A stretch of 64,000 nucleotides of DNA from Cupriavidus agavae (GCF_004217045.1 NZ_SGXM01000002.1:372001-436000); one strand, 5' to 3'. Shown: positions 10,246-19,769, numbered from the stretch's first letter. Notes: generated by a model not told the origin, from the sequence alone. Translations and numbers: made by a program.

Positions 10246-11076
10246 CTATCTGCCGTTCTTCTGGTTGTCGATGATCGGCCGCAGCAGCGTGAAATCGTTG
10301 GGGTAGAACGGCGGCACCGCCTGGGGATCTTTCTGGCGCGCGATCTCCACGAACCTGCGGTCGGCCTCGATGGCCAGCATGACGTCGAAACGCTTGACCC
10401 CGGCCGCCTTGGCGCGCTGCAGCTCGCGCTCGCTCTTGGCCCGGTAGGCTATCGTGCGCATCAGCAGGTCGTAGAGCAACCGGGGGCGGCGTTCCAGGGA
10501 CGCAACGGTTTCCTCGCGGCGCTTGTCCAGCACCGACTGCCAGAGCGCCGAGCCTTCGAGCCCGGGCGTGAGCTCGGCAATCGCCACCAGTTGCTCCTTC
10601 TTGGCCGAAGGCAGGTACTGCACGCCCTCGGCGTCGAGAAAGGCGCGAATCTCGCCGCTGCGCTGCCCGAGCAGCTCCTCGGCGCGCGTCTTGGGCTTGC
10701 GTGGCTTGTCGATATCGGTCCAGGTCGAGGGGAACGCGCCCAGCTCCGCAAAGATGCGGGCCCAGTCGTCATACTCGGTCCAGGTCCACGCGCGGCCCTT
10801 GAAATAGCGGGCGTAAACCTGCTCGAAGTAGCCGGCCAGGTTCAGCCCGTCGGAGCCGCTGCTTTTCACGAGCGCCAGGATTTCGTCGGCCTCGGCGTCC
10901 GAAATACCCTCCACGGTCGCCATCACCCGCCCGAATACGCGATCGTACGAGCCCGCCGTGTCCTGGAAATCCCGCGTACGGGTCTCCGCACCCGCAACCG
11001 GCTCGGCTGCGGGCCTGGACTTCGGAACGGAAGCAGGCTTGACCCGCTTCCTGCGGAAAAAACGAAAAACTTCCAC
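10246..11076 (-). CDS. Protein of unknown function, 276 aa
   Basis: Not recognised. I chose the GTG at 11074-11076 because GAGAGAGG lies 5 nt upstream; ATGs at about 11130 and 11112 in the same frame lack this. The N-terminus is strongly basic (VEVFRFFRRKRVKPA), then a Pro/Ala-rich linker to about residue 30. The remainder is soluble, charged and mainly helical (EADEILALVKSSG, KRREETVASLERRPRLLYDLL), with Trp/Tyr-rich patches (YFKGRAWTWTEYDDW). There is no signal peptide or membrane segment. The stop is followed at once by nine T residues on the coding strand, with no stem before them. It lies between ybaL and the Bug gene on the same strand but about 100-140 bp from each. Confidence 0.7.
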   Translation of the reverse strand: MEVFRFFRRKRVKPASVPKSRPAAEPVAGAETRTRDFQDTAGSYDRVFGRVMATVEGISDAEADEILALVKSSGSDGLNLAGYFEQVYARYFKGRAWTWTEYDDWARIFAELGAFPSTWTDIDKPRKPKTRAEELLGQRSGEIRAFLDAEGVQYLPSAKKEQLVAIAELTPGLEGSALWQSVLDKRREETVASLERRPRLLYDLLMRTIAYRAKSERELQRAKAAGVKRFDVMLAIEADRRFVEIARQKDPQAVPPFYPNDFTLLRPIIDNQKNGR

Positions 11077-11217
11077 GAACGCCTCTCTCGATCGCCCTGG
11101 GCAGGGCTCCATCGCCAGGGTGGCGCTCATTCTCGCACATTGGCGCGGGCGCAAGGATGGATCAGCGACCGGGCGGGCGGAATGCGCCCCCCCTTTCACC
11201 GCCAGCCCCGCCTCTGC

Positions 11218-12216
11218 TCAGTCCAGCGTAATGCCCTCCCGCTGGATCACGGCGCCCCAGCTGGCTTCCTCCTGTTCCACCCGCTTGGCGAAGCGGGCCG
11301 GGTCGATCATCACCACCTCGCCCTGCTGGCCCAGTGCGGCGCGGGCCTTGTCGTCGTCGACGATGCCCTGGGTGGCGGCGTGGAGCTTCTGCACGATCTG
11401 CGGCGGGGTGCCGGCCGGCGCCAGCAGGCCAATCCAGAACGTCGAGTCGAACGGCTTGTAGCCCGCTTCCTCCACGGTGGGCACGTCGGGCAGCTGGGCC
11501 ATGCGCTTCGTGCCGCTGACCGCAATGGGCTTGAGCTTGCCGGCCTTGATCTGCGGCAGCGCGCTCCAGGTGTCGAAGGCGGTGTCGAGTTCGCCGCTGA
11601 TCACCGCCATCTGCGCCTGCGCGGCCGACTTGTAGGGGATATGCGTGGTCTGGATCTTCGCGCGGTTGTTGAGCATGGCAAAACTCAGGTGCGCGATGTT
11701 GCCCGGCCCGGCCGAGCCGTAGCTGACCTTGCCCGGCTGCTGCGACGCATAGCGCGACAGCTCCTGCACCGTATTCACGGCGTGCTTCTGCGACCAGTCC
11801 GGATTCGTGACGAGGATGAACGGTGCTTCCAGGATCAGCGTGACCGGCGCGAAATCGCGCGGCTTGTAACCGCCTTTCTTGTAGACCTGCGGATTGATCG
11901 TGACACTGCTCGAATTGGTCACCATTACCGTGTAGCCATCCGGCGCCGCGCGGGCCACTTCGGTCGCACCGATCAGGCCGTTGGCGCCGGCCTTGTTCTC
12001 CACCACCACGGGCTGGCCGAGCGATTTCGTCAGCCGCTCCGATACCACACGCGCGACGGTGTCCGTGAACGACCCCGCCGGGAACGGCACGATCATGCGG
12101 ATCGGCTTGCCGGGCCATCCCCCGTTCTGCGCCATGGCCGGCGCAGCCATCGTGCCCGCCAGCGCCAGCAGCGACGCCACGACCATTCCCTTGCCTGCCT
12201 TCGTTGCCTTGCTCAT
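11218..12216 (-). CDS. Bug-family periplasmic solute-binding protein (TctC-like)
   Basis: 332 aa with a cleavable signal (residues 1 to about 29, ending PAMAQNGG). Family motifs are WPGKPIRMIVPFPAGSFTDTVAR, VVENKAGANGLIGATEVARAAPDGYT and GAGPGNIAHL-like YGSAGPGNIAHLS. Bug proteins bind carboxylates (dicarboxylates, aromatic acids, amino acids) and often serve tripartite transporters or sensors. It is the last gene of the carboxylase/CoA-transferase operon (50 bp after the double CaiB gene), so it probably captures the acid this pathway consumes. No TctAB genes lie next to it; a TctBA pair is 21 kb away. Confidence 0.88.
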   Translation of the reverse strand: MSKATKAGKGMVVASLLALAGTMAAPAMAQNGGWPGKPIRMIVPFPAGSFTDTVARVVSERLTKSLGQPVVVENKAGANGLIGATEVARAAPDGYTVMVTNSSSVTINPQVYKKGGYKPRDFAPVTLILEAPFILVTNPDWSQKHAVNTVQELSRYASQQPGKVSYGSAGPGNIAHLSFAMLNNRAKIQTTHIPYKSAAQAQMAVISGELDTAFDTWSALPQIKAGKLKPIAVSGTKRMAQLPDVPTVEEAGYKPFDSTFWIGLLAPAGTPPQIVQKLHAATQGIVDDDKARAALGQQGEVVMIDPARFAKRVEQEEASWGAVIQREGITLD

Positions 12217-12266
12217 GTTTCGTCTCCTTCGTTGTTATTGGCGAATTGCTGATGGCGAAGCGCGCG

Positions 12267-14735
12267 TCAGCCCGCGTTGCGAGCGCTTCCCGAGGTCTTG
12301 CGCCGCGCCACCTGGCCCGTGATGTCCTGCGATGCGAGTTCGGCAAGCCGCTGCCCGCCCAGCCCGAGCACGCGGGCCAGCACCTCGTCGGTATGCTGGC
12401 CGAGCGTCGGCGCCGGACATCGCACCGGCATTGCCTCGGCTGTCTCCCGGAACCAGGCCGTGCTGGCGGTGTAGGCGCCGCCGTGCGCCCGTTCGAGCAC
12501 GCGCCAGAAGCCACGCGCGGCCAGATGCGGGTCTTCCAGCACCTGCCACATCGGGCGCACCACGCCTGCCGCCACGCCGGCGGCCTGCAGCCGACACATC
12601 GCCTCATCGGCGTCCAGCGTCGCGCACCATTCGTCGATCACCGCGCCGATCCGGCGCTCATGCGCCCTCCTGCCGGTGGCGTTTGCGAGACCGGCGTCCG
12701 CCGCGAGGTCACCACGCGCCAGCGCGCGGCACAGGCCGGGCCAGGTGTCGTCCGTCACGTCGACCACCACCCACGCGTCGTCTCCGGCGCAGCGGAAGCA
12801 GCCATGCGGAGTGTTGACCGGATGGCGGTTGCCATGGCGTGCCGGCACGCCGCCCGACGCCGACTGCGAGACGATGAACGGAGCGGCCATCGACAGCATG
12901 GCCTCGACCTGCGACAAATTGACGTGGCGGCCCTTGCCCGTGGCTTGCTGGTCGAACAGCGCCAGCAGGATGGCCGCGCCCGCATTGAGGCCGCCAACCG
13001 GATCACCATAGGCATACGAGGTCATGGCCGGCGGCCCGTCCGGATGCCCGGTATAGAGCGGCAGGCCGCTGGCCTGTTCGAGCGTGCCGCCATAGGCGCG
13101 CGTGTTGCTCCAGGCATTGCCGAGGCCGAATGCCGGCATCGATACCATCACAAGCCGTTCATTGCGCGCCCGCAGCGCGGCGTAGTCGAGGCCGAGCTTC
13201 GGCAAGACCTCGGCGGAGTAGTTCTCGATCACCGCATCGGCCTGCGCCACCAGGTCGAGCAGCAGCGCCTTGCCTTCGGGCCGCGTCAGGTCCAGCGTGA
13301 TGCCGCGCTTGTTGCGGTTCATCAGGTTGAAGTTGGTGTTCTTCTCGTACAGCCGTTCGCGGTAGAACTGTTCCGTGAAATGCGCGCCACGCCACCAGTC
13401 CGGGTAGCCCGTGCTCTCCACCTTGATGACTTCGGCACCAAAATCCGCCAGCGTGCGCGACGCCAGCGGCCCCGCCCAGCCCATCGTCAGGTCGATCACG
13501 CGAACACCTTCGAGCGGCAGCTTGCCGGCCCGCGCCCGCCGCAACGCCGGCTGCGGCGCGCGGTCGAGCCCCGCGCCGCGATAGAACGCGTCGTGCTGGC
13601 CCAGCATCGGCGCCGTACCGCCGGCCAGCGGCCCGGCCGCATCGAGCCGCAGCGGCACCACCGGCCCTTCGAAGCGGCTCCCGTCGACTTCCACCGGCAC
13701 GAAGGCCCCGCGCTCGCGATGCACGGCCTGCTGCAGCAGCTCCTCCATGGTCGGCACCAGCACCGCGGGATGTTTCAGGTCGCCGAGCAACCGGAACCAC
13801 TCGGCGGCGGTGCGTGTCAGGAAGGCCGGCTTCAGCAGCGCATCGATCTCGTCCGCGCGGGCCATGCGCTCGGGACCGTTCACATAGCCCGGATCATCGG
13901 CCAGATCGGGTCGCCCGATCGCCTGGCAAAGCGCCTGCCATTGCGGCAGCGTGTGCGTGAAGATGCCGATCCACCCTTGCGCGGTCTCGTAGATGCCGGC
14001 CGGATGCGTGCCGCAGAAGCGGTTCACGCCCAGGCGGCGCAGCGGATGGCGCTTGTCCTGCACCATGCCGGCCTCCATCTCCACCACGCTGAACACCGCC
14101 TCATGGGCGCTCAGCACGTAGCGGCGGCTACCGTCCCGGCGGCCCAGCAACGCGGCGACGGCCGCCGAGAAACTCGTCAGGCCGAGGACGATCGCACTCT
14201 GCAGGTCGTGCGGCATATGCGGCGGCCCGTCAACGGGACCGCTGCCGTGCACGGCGCCGGCCAGCGCGCGGCACACCGCCTCGGAACCGGCGTAGTGGCG
14301 GTATGGGCCGGTCTCGCCGAACCAGGTCAGCACGATCTCGATCGGCGCATGATGCGGGGCGGCCTCTCCGGCGGGCTGCCACACCGGCGCGTCGAGCACG
14401 GCCAACCCGGCATCGAGCGCCCGGGCATCGAGCACGACATCGCAGGTCTGGGCGAGCTGCGTCAACCATGCTTCGTCGGTGCGCGCGGTGACGCTGCGCT
14501 TGTTCGTATTGAGCCAGGCAAACAGCGCGCTGTCCTGCCGCGCCGATCCGGCCCGCGGCACCAGCGGCGGCATGCCGCGCCACGCGTCGCCATCCGGGCT
14601 TTCCACCTTGATGACCTCCGCGCCGAAATCCGCGAACAGCTTGCCGGCGTAGGCCAGCGCCGGGCCGGTGCCGATTTCCAGCACCCGCAATCCGGCGAGC
14701 GCGAGTCCGTCCAGGTCGGGAAGGTTGGGTGTCAT
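12267..14735 (-). CDS. Tandem-fused CaiB/BaiF (class III) CoA-transferase-like protein
   Basis: 822 aa, about twice a single CaiB/BaiF unit. The N-half (residues 1 to about 400) starts GLRVLEIGTGPALAYAGKLFADFGAEVIKVESPDGDAWRG. The C-half (about 405-822) starts GVRVIDLTMGWAGPLASRTLADFGAEVIKVESTGYPDWWRG. Both are clearly homologous, which indicates duplication and fusion. In the segment that reads GQxVDxSxxDA in canonical members, the first half has RRYVLSAHEA (about 204-213) and the second GRHVNLSQVEA (about 602-612), so neither keeps an Asp. The start ATG (14733-14735) has GGGAGGA nearby. It lies 14 bp after the carboxylase gene. The role would be to activate an organic acid to its CoA ester, or a related step. 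Confidence 0.85.
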   Translation of the reverse strand: MTPNLPDLDGLALAGLRVLEIGTGPALAYAGKLFADFGAEVIKVESPDGDAWRGMPPLVPRAGSARQDSALFAWLNTNKRSVTARTDEAWLTQLAQTCDVVLDARALDAGLAVLDAPVWQPAGEAAPHHAPIEIVLTWFGETGPYRHYAGSEAVCRALAGAVHGSGPVDGPPHMPHDLQSAIVLGLTSFSAAVAALLGRRDGSRRYVLSAHEAVFSVVEMEAGMVQDKRHPLRRLGVNRFCGTHPAGIYETAQGWIGIFTHTLPQWQALCQAIGRPDLADDPGYVNGPERMARADEIDALLKPAFLTRTAAEWFRLLGDLKHPAVLVPTMEELLQQAVHRERGAFVPVEVDGSRFEGPVVPLRLDAAGPLAGGTAPMLGQHDAFYRGAGLDRAPQPALRRARAGKLPLEGVRVIDLTMGWAGPLASRTLADFGAEVIKVESTGYPDWWRGAHFTEQFYRERLYEKNTNFNLMNRNKRGITLDLTRPEGKALLLDLVAQADAVIENYSAEVLPKLGLDYAALRARNERLVMVSMPAFGLGNAWSNTRAYGGTLEQASGLPLYTGHPDGPPAMTSYAYGDPVGGLNAGAAILLALFDQQATGKGRHVNLSQVEAMLSMAAPFIVSQSASGGVPARHGNRHPVNTPHGCFRCAGDDAWVVVDVTDDTWPGLCRALARGDLAADAGLANATGRRAHERRIGAVIDEWCATLDADEAMCRLQAAGVAAGVVRPMWQVLEDPHLAARGFWRVLERAHGGAYTASTAWFRETAEAMPVRCPAPTLGQHTDEVLARVLGLGGQRLAELASQDITGQVARRKTSGSARNAG

Positions 14736-14749
14736 GGCGTCCTCCCGGC

Positions 14750-17700
14750 CTACCAGGCGTCTACGAAGCCGCGGCGTGGCCGATCCCCGCGCAGCGCCGC
14801 CGAAGCGATGCCCTGCACGAGCCACTTGCGCGTCTGGGCCGGATCGATGACCGCGTCGATCTCCACGGCGGCTGCCGTGTTGATCGCGTGGCCGCGCTCG
14901 TACGACTGCGCCACCAGGCGGTCGAACAGGGCCTTGCGCTCGGGGCCGTCCGGCACCGCCTCCAGCTCCTTCTTGAACCCGAGCCGTACCGCGCCCTCCA
15001 GCCCCATCGGGCCAAATTCGCCCGTCGGCCACGACACCGTGAAGCTTGCCGAACGGAAGCCGCCGCCAGCCATCGCCATGGCGCCAAGCCCATAGCCCTT
15101 GCGCAGGGTCACTGCCAGCAGGGCCACGCGCAGCTTGGCCGCCGTCAGGAACATGCGCGAGACATGCCGCACCTGCGCGCGAGCCTCCACCTCCGGGCCG
15201 ACCATGAACCCCGGCGTATCGATCAGCGACACGATCGGCAGCCCGTGCGCGTCGCAGAGTTGCATGAAGCGCGACGCCTTGTCGGCTGCGTCGGCGTCGA
15301 TGGCGCCACCCAGGTGGTACGGGTTGTTGGCGATGATGCCCACCGGCTGGCCTTCCACGCGCGCCAGCGCCGTGTGGATACCGGCGCCGAAGCCGCCGCG
15401 CAGCAGCAGCACGCTGCCCACATCGGCAATGCCCTCGATGGCCTTGCGCGTGTCGTAGACCCGCAGCCGGTTCTCCGGCACCACATGGCGCAGGTCGATC
15501 GGGTCGGGCGCGCTCCACTGCGCCACGCGCCCCTGGAACATCGACAGGTAGTGCCGTGCCACGCGCACGCCCTCGGCTTCGTCCTCCACGAGCACGTCGA
15601 TCACGCCATTGGCGTACTGCACCGCTGCCGGCCCCACGTCTTCGGGGCGGTACACGCCCAGGCCGCCGCCTTCGATCATGGCCGGTCCCGCCATGCCGAT
15701 ATTGGTCGACTTGTCGGCAATGATCACGTCGCAGCAGCCCAGGAACGCGGCGTTGCCGGCAAAGCAGCGTCCCGACACGATGCCGACCACCGGCACGTTG
15801 CCGCTCAGTTCGGCGAACGCGGCGAACGAGGGTTGATACAGGCCCGACACCGAGGGGTAGTCCACATCGCCGGGCCGGCCGCCGCCGCCTTCGGCGAACA
15901 GCACCAGCGGCAATTCGTCGCGCAGCGCCACTTCCACGATGCGGTCGGTCTTGATGTGGTTGCGCTTGCCTTGTGTGCCGGCCATTACCGTGGCGTCGTA
16001 GGCCATCACCGCGCTGCGCGCGTGTTCGCGGCCGACCAGTTCGCCGTTGACGTTGCCGATGCCTGTGATCAATCCGTCAGCGGGCGTGTTCTCCACGAGG
16101 TCCTGGTGCGCGCGGCGCGATGCCTGCGCGGCCAGCGCCAGCCCGCCATACTCGACGAAGCTGTCCGCATCGCAAAGGTCGGCCACGTTCTCGCGCGCCG
16201 TGCGCTGCCCGCGCGAGCGGCGGCGCGCCACGGCCTGCGGCCGCTGGGCATCCTCAAGGTAGGCATGGCGGTCGAGCACGCGCTGCAGGTCGGCACGGAT
16301 CGCCTGCCGGTCCACCTTGCGTGTGGCATCCACGGACACGCCGTCGCCCTCGGCCTGCTCGATCACGATCAGGATCTGGTTCTCCGACGCCATGGCGCCT
16401 TTGTCGAGCCGGAGATCCACCACGCGGCCGCTGCACGCGGCGGCAATCGCGTGCTCCATCTTCATCGCGTCGAGCACGGCGACGGTCTGGCCGGGCCTGA
16501 CCACGTCGTTCAGTTGCACGGCGATGTCCACCACACGGCCGGTCAGCGGAGCGCGGACGGCTACCAGCCCTTCGTCAACCGTCTCCTCGGGATGCGCGGG
16601 TTGCGGTGTCGTGGCATGGGGCCGCGCGGCGCCGTTGAACAGCGCCTGCTGGGCGCGGTCGGCGTCGGCAAGCGCCGCCGCGGCGGCAGTCAGCTCGGGC
16701 AGGATGGCTTCGAAGTGCCGCGTATGAACGTCCTGCGTCAGGAAGTCGTCGCGCTGCACCAGTGCGCGCAGCAGGTCGAGATTGGTCGGTACGCCGGCAA
16801 TGCGGAACTCGGCCAGGCTGCGCTGCAACCGGCGAACGGCGGCGTCGAAACGCGGCGCGGTGCTACGCACGATCAGCTTGGCCAGCAGCGTATCGAAGTT
16901 CGGCGACGGCGCGTAGCCGGCATAGCCGTGAGAATCCACGCGCACGTCCGGCCCCGACGGCACATCGAAGCGCTCCAGCCGGCCGTGTGCCGGGCGCGCC
17001 AGCCCCTGTGCGTCGGTCGTCTCCGCATTGATCCGCGCCTGGATGGCAAAGCCGCGCGGTTGCGGCGGCGCGGCGGGGTCCAGCCCGGCATCGGCGAGCG
17101 TGCCGCCGGCGGCCACGCTCAATTGCAACGCCACGAGATCGACGCCGGTGACCTGCTCGGTGATCGTATGTTCGACCTGCAGGCGCGGATTGGCCTCGAT
17201 GAACACGAACCCCTTCTGCTCGCCCGCCTCGGTCTCTTCCACCAGGAACTCGAAGGTGCCCAGGCTGCGGTAGTTGACGCGCCGGGCCAGCCGCAGCGCG
17301 GCGCGGAGAATTGCCTCGCGCAGCGCCGGCTGCAGCACAGGGCTCGGCGCGATCTCGACGAGCTTCTGGAAGCGCCGCTGCAACGTGCAGTCGCGCTCGC
17401 CCAGCGCAATGACGTGCGTGCCGTCGCCGGCAATCTGCACCTCGATATGGCGGGCCCGCACGACCAGCCGCTCGGCGTACAGCGCGTCGATACCGAAGGC
17501 GGAAGCCGCCTCCGAGCGGCACCGTGCATACGCTTCGGCCAGTTCCTCGCGGCGCCGTACCACACGCATGCCGCGCCCGCCGCCGCCGCCCACGGCCTTG
17601 ATGACCACGCCCGCCCCGCCTTGGGCATCGAAGAACCCGGTGATCTCTTCGAGCGACGCATTGCCGCGCGTGGCGGGCATCACCGGCACGTCGCTCTGCG

Positions 17701-18064
17701 CGGCCAGTTCCAGCGCGCGGCCCTTGTCGCCGAACAGGGCCAGGTGTTCGATGTCGGGGCCGACGAAGCCGATGCCAGCGGCCAGGCAGGCTTCGGCGAA
17801 ATCGGCCCGCTCGCTCAGGAAGCCGTAGCCGGGATGCACCGCGTCACAGCCCGTGGCCTTGCCGGCGGCGACGATCGCGGCGATATCAATATAGGCAGCG
17901 GGGCCGGCGGCTTCCAGCGCCACCGCCTCGTCAGCCAGCACCCGGTGCAGCGCGCTGGCGTCGTCCTGCGAATACACGGCCACCGTGCCGATACCGAGAT
18001 CGCGCGCCGCGCGAATCACGCGCAATGCAATCTCGCCCCGATTGGCGATCAAGAGCTTTTTCAA
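14750..18064 (-). CDS. Single-chain acyl-CoA carboxylase: biotin carboxylase + biotin carrier + carboxyltransferase
   Basis: 1104 aa. Order: biotin carboxylase (1 to about 455; KKLLIANRGEIALRV, glycine-rich ATP-binding KAVGGGGGRGMRVV, FIEANPRLQVEHTITE), biotin carrier (about 500-570; VLDAMKMEHAI, biotinyl-Lys near 535), then a full carboxyltransferase (about 590-1104; GLITGIGNVNGELVG, IDTPGFMVGPEVE). This layout matches single-polypeptide long-chain acyl-CoA carboxylases (LCC type) rather than separate PccA/PccB. The reaction is ATP- and bicarbonate-dependent carboxylation of an acyl-CoA. The best start is TTG at 18062-18064, where the family sequence begins (xKKLLIANRGE), with GAGGAG 9 nt upstream; no ATG fits. 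It follows another carboxyltransferase gene by 47 bp. Confidence 0.9.
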   Translation of the reverse strand: MKKLLIANRGEIALRVIRAARDLGIGTVAVYSQDDASALHRVLADEAVALEAAGPAAYIDIAAIVAAGKATGCDAVHPGYGFLSERADFAEACLAAGIGFVGPDIEHLALFGDKGRALELAAQSDVPVMPATRGNASLEEITGFFDAQGGAGVVIKAVGGGGGRGMRVVRRREELAEAYARCRSEAASAFGIDALYAERLVVRARHIEVQIAGDGTHVIALGERDCTLQRRFQKLVEIAPSPVLQPALREAILRAALRLARRVNYRSLGTFEFLVEETEAGEQKGFVFIEANPRLQVEHTITEQVTGVDLVALQLSVAAGGTLADAGLDPAAPPQPRGFAIQARINAETTDAQGLARPAHGRLERFDVPSGPDVRVDSHGYAGYAPSPNFDTLLAKLIVRSTAPRFDAAVRRLQRSLAEFRIAGVPTNLDLLRALVQRDDFLTQDVHTRHFEAILPELTAAAAALADADRAQQALFNGAARPHATTPQPAHPEETVDEGLVAVRAPLTGRVVDIAVQLNDVVRPGQTVAVLDAMKMEHAIAAACSGRVVDLRLDKGAMASENQILIVIEQAEGDGVSVDATRKVDRQAIRADLQRVLDRHAYLEDAQRPQAVARRRSRGQRTARENVADLCDADSFVEYGGLALAAQASRRAHQDLVENTPADGLITGIGNVNGELVGREHARSAVMAYDATVMAGTQGKRNHIKTDRIVEVALRDELPLVLFAEGGGGRPGDVDYPSVSGLYQPSFAAFAELSGNVPVVGIVSGRCFAGNAAFLGCCDVIIADKSTNIGMAGPAMIEGGGLGVYRPEDVGPAAVQYANGVIDVLVEDEAEGVRVARHYLSMFQGRVAQWSAPDPIDLRHVVPENRLRVYDTRKAIEGIADVGSVLLLRGGFGAGIHTALARVEGQPVGIIANNPYHLGGAIDADAADKASRFMQLCDAHGLPIVSLIDTPGFMVGPEVEARAQVRHVSRMFLTAAKLRVALLAVTLRKGYGLGAMAMAGGGFRSASFTVSWPTGEFGPMGLEGAVRLGFKKELEAVPDGPERKALFDRLVAQSYERGHAINTAAAVEIDAVIDPAQTRKWLVQGIASAALRGDRPRRGFVDAW

Positions 18065-18111
18065 TTCCGTGGTCTCCTCGTTGTCATTGTGTTGGTCTCG
18101 CCGGGGCGCGG

Positions 18112-19662
18112 TCAGGGCCGGATGCCGAAGCGGGTCGGTCCGGCCTCGCGTAACGGCGCCGCCAGGTTGGCGAACTCGCACAGCAGCGCGCGGGTGTCGC
18201 GCGGGTCGATGATGTCTTCGATGACGAACGCTTCCGCGCTGCGGAATGGCGAGGTCAGGCTGCGCACGCGCTGTTCGATTTCGGCACGTTTCTGCACAGG
18301 GTCATCCGCGCCTTCGATCTCGGCCTTGTAAGCCACGTCGAGCCCGCCCTCGATGGGCAGCGCGCCCCAGTTGGCGGACGGCCACGCGTAGCGGAAGTTG
18401 AAGCGCCCCATGTGCTGGTGGCCGGCCGCTGCCACCCCGTAGGCGCGGCGCAGCAGGAGCGAACACCACGGCACCGTGGTCTGGTAGACGGCAGCCAGCG
18501 CGCGCACGCCCTGACGCATCACGCCGGCCGCCTCGGCTTCGATGCCCACCTGCAGCCCCAGCGTGTCGACCAGATTGACGACCGGCAGGTGGAACGTCTG
18601 CGCGAGATCGACGAAGCGCGTGAATTTGTCGGCGCTGGCGTTGTCCCAACTGCCACCGTGGCACGACGGGTCGCTGGCAATCACGGCCACCGGCCAGCCA
18701 TCGAGCCGTGCCAGCCCCGTCACCACCGCGCCGCCCCATTGCCGGCCTGTCTCGAAGAACGAGTCCCGATCGACCAGTGCTTCGAGGATCGGGCGAATGG
18801 CATAGTCGGCGCGTGGGTCGCGCGGGATGGCCGCGAGCAGCCACTCGTCACGCCGCGCGGGATCGTCGGTGGGCGCAAGGCGCGACGGCAGGTCATGCAC
18901 CGACGCCGGCAGGTACGACAGGAAGCGCCGTGCCCGCGCAAACGCTTCCTGCTCCGTGGGTACCTCGTCATCGACCACGCCATTGCGCGTGTGTACCTGG
19001 CTGCCACCGAGCTCGTGCTTGGTCACGGTCTGCCCCACGCGCGCCACGACCGACAGCGGCCCCTCGTTGAACAGTTGCGAGGTCTCCCTGACCATCACGG
19101 AGTAGTGGCTGGCCGCCACCCGCGCGGCGCCCATGCCGGCCACCGAGCCCAGCGCCAGCGACACCACCGGCACCGCCGCCATGTTCTCGACCACGTGCTG
19201 CCAGACGCGCATCGTCGGAATCAGCGTATGGCCCTTGATCTCGATATTGCGCACCGACCCGCCGCCGCCCGTGCCGTCGACCAGCCGGATCATCGGCAGG
19301 CGCAGTTCGCGCGCCATTTTCTCGGCGTGCACGAGCTTGTCGCCCACCGCGCCATCGTTGGCACCGCCCCGTACCGTGAAATCATCCCCGACCAGCACCA
19401 CGGGCCTGCCGTCGATGCTGGCGCGGCCCATGACGAGATTCGACGGAATCAGGTCCACCAGCCGCCCGTTGCTGTCATAGCGGCCGCTGCCGCTGAGCCC
19501 GCCCACTTCGCGGAATGACGCCGCGTCGGCAAGCTGCCCGATACGCTCTCGCACCGTGAGTTTGCCGGCCGCCCGATGGCGTTCGACCTTGTCTTCGCCA
19601 CCCATGCGCGCGGCCAGGCGCCTGCGGTACGCCAGTTCATCGACTTCAGGCTGCCAACTCAT
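18112..19662 (-). CDS. Acyl-CoA carboxylase carboxyltransferase subunit (PccB/MccB-like)
   Basis: 516 aa from the ATG at 19660-19662, a normal length for a complete carboxyltransferase. Visible landmarks: KLTVRERIGQLADAASFREVGGLSG near the N-terminus, a glycine-rich GMGAARVAASHYSVMVRETSQLFNEGP block, and VVNLVDTLGLQVGIEAEAAGVMRQG in the C-terminal half. It transfers carboxylate from carboxybiotin to an acyl-CoA. It is the first gene of the operon and is preceded by a -24/-12 promoter. It is odd that the next gene already carries its own carboxyltransferase. The two may act on successive substrates, or this one may share the biotin carboxylase of its neighbour. Confidence 0.88.
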   Translation of the reverse strand: MSWQPEVDELAYRRRLAARMGGEDKVERHRAAGKLTVRERIGQLADAASFREVGGLSGSGRYDSNGRLVDLIPSNLVMGRASIDGRPVVLVGDDFTVRGGANDGAVGDKLVHAEKMARELRLPMIRLVDGTGGGGSVRNIEIKGHTLIPTMRVWQHVVENMAAVPVVSLALGSVAGMGAARVAASHYSVMVRETSQLFNEGPLSVVARVGQTVTKHELGGSQVHTRNGVVDDEVPTEQEAFARARRFLSYLPASVHDLPSRLAPTDDPARRDEWLLAAIPRDPRADYAIRPILEALVDRDSFFETGRQWGGAVVTGLARLDGWPVAVIASDPSCHGGSWDNASADKFTRFVDLAQTFHLPVVNLVDTLGLQVGIEAEAAGVMRQGVRALAAVYQTTVPWCSLLLRRAYGVAAAGHQHMGRFNFRYAWPSANWGALPIEGGLDVAYKAEIEGADDPVQKRAEIEQRVRSLTSPFRSAEAFVIEDIIDPRDTRALLCEFANLAAPLREAGPTRFGIRP

Positions 19663-19704
19663 GTGTCTCTCTTTCGTCGCGTCAGATGGTTTGCGACATG
19701 TACC

Positions 19705-19719
19705 GCACGAGTCATGCCA
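19705..19719 (-). promoter_or_regulatory. Sigma-54 (-24/-12) promoter of the carboxylase operon
   Basis: On the minus strand the sequence reads TGGCATG-ACTC-GTGC. GG and GC are separated by exactly 10 nt, and 9 of 11 conserved positions match TGGCACG-N4-TTGC. The predicted start of transcription is near 19694, giving a leader of about 32 nt before the ATG at 19662. A sigma-54 activator gene lies directly divergent. Confidence 0.82.
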
Positions 19720-19769
19720 GGCGCTCCTGCCATTGATTCGATTGAGAAATCGATGGGGCGCCGCTAAGA

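Noticed and set aside
14736-15518. N-terminal extension of the double CaiB frame by 261 codons
   Set aside because: It overlaps the carboxylase gene in another frame and reads as Arg/Gly/Ala-rich sequence. The family sequence and a good ribosome-binding site begin at 14735.
18065-18181. Longer ATG/GTG-started version of the biotin carboxylase fusion
   Set aside because: It would add 39 unconserved residues and overlap the preceding gene. The TTG at 18064 has GAGGAG upstream and matches the family N-terminus.
14729-18331. A 1200-codon open frame on the plus strand
   Set aside because: It is exactly antisense to the biotin carboxylase fusion, is rich in His, Arg, Gln and Ala, and resembles no protein. 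High GC content makes such antisense frames common here.
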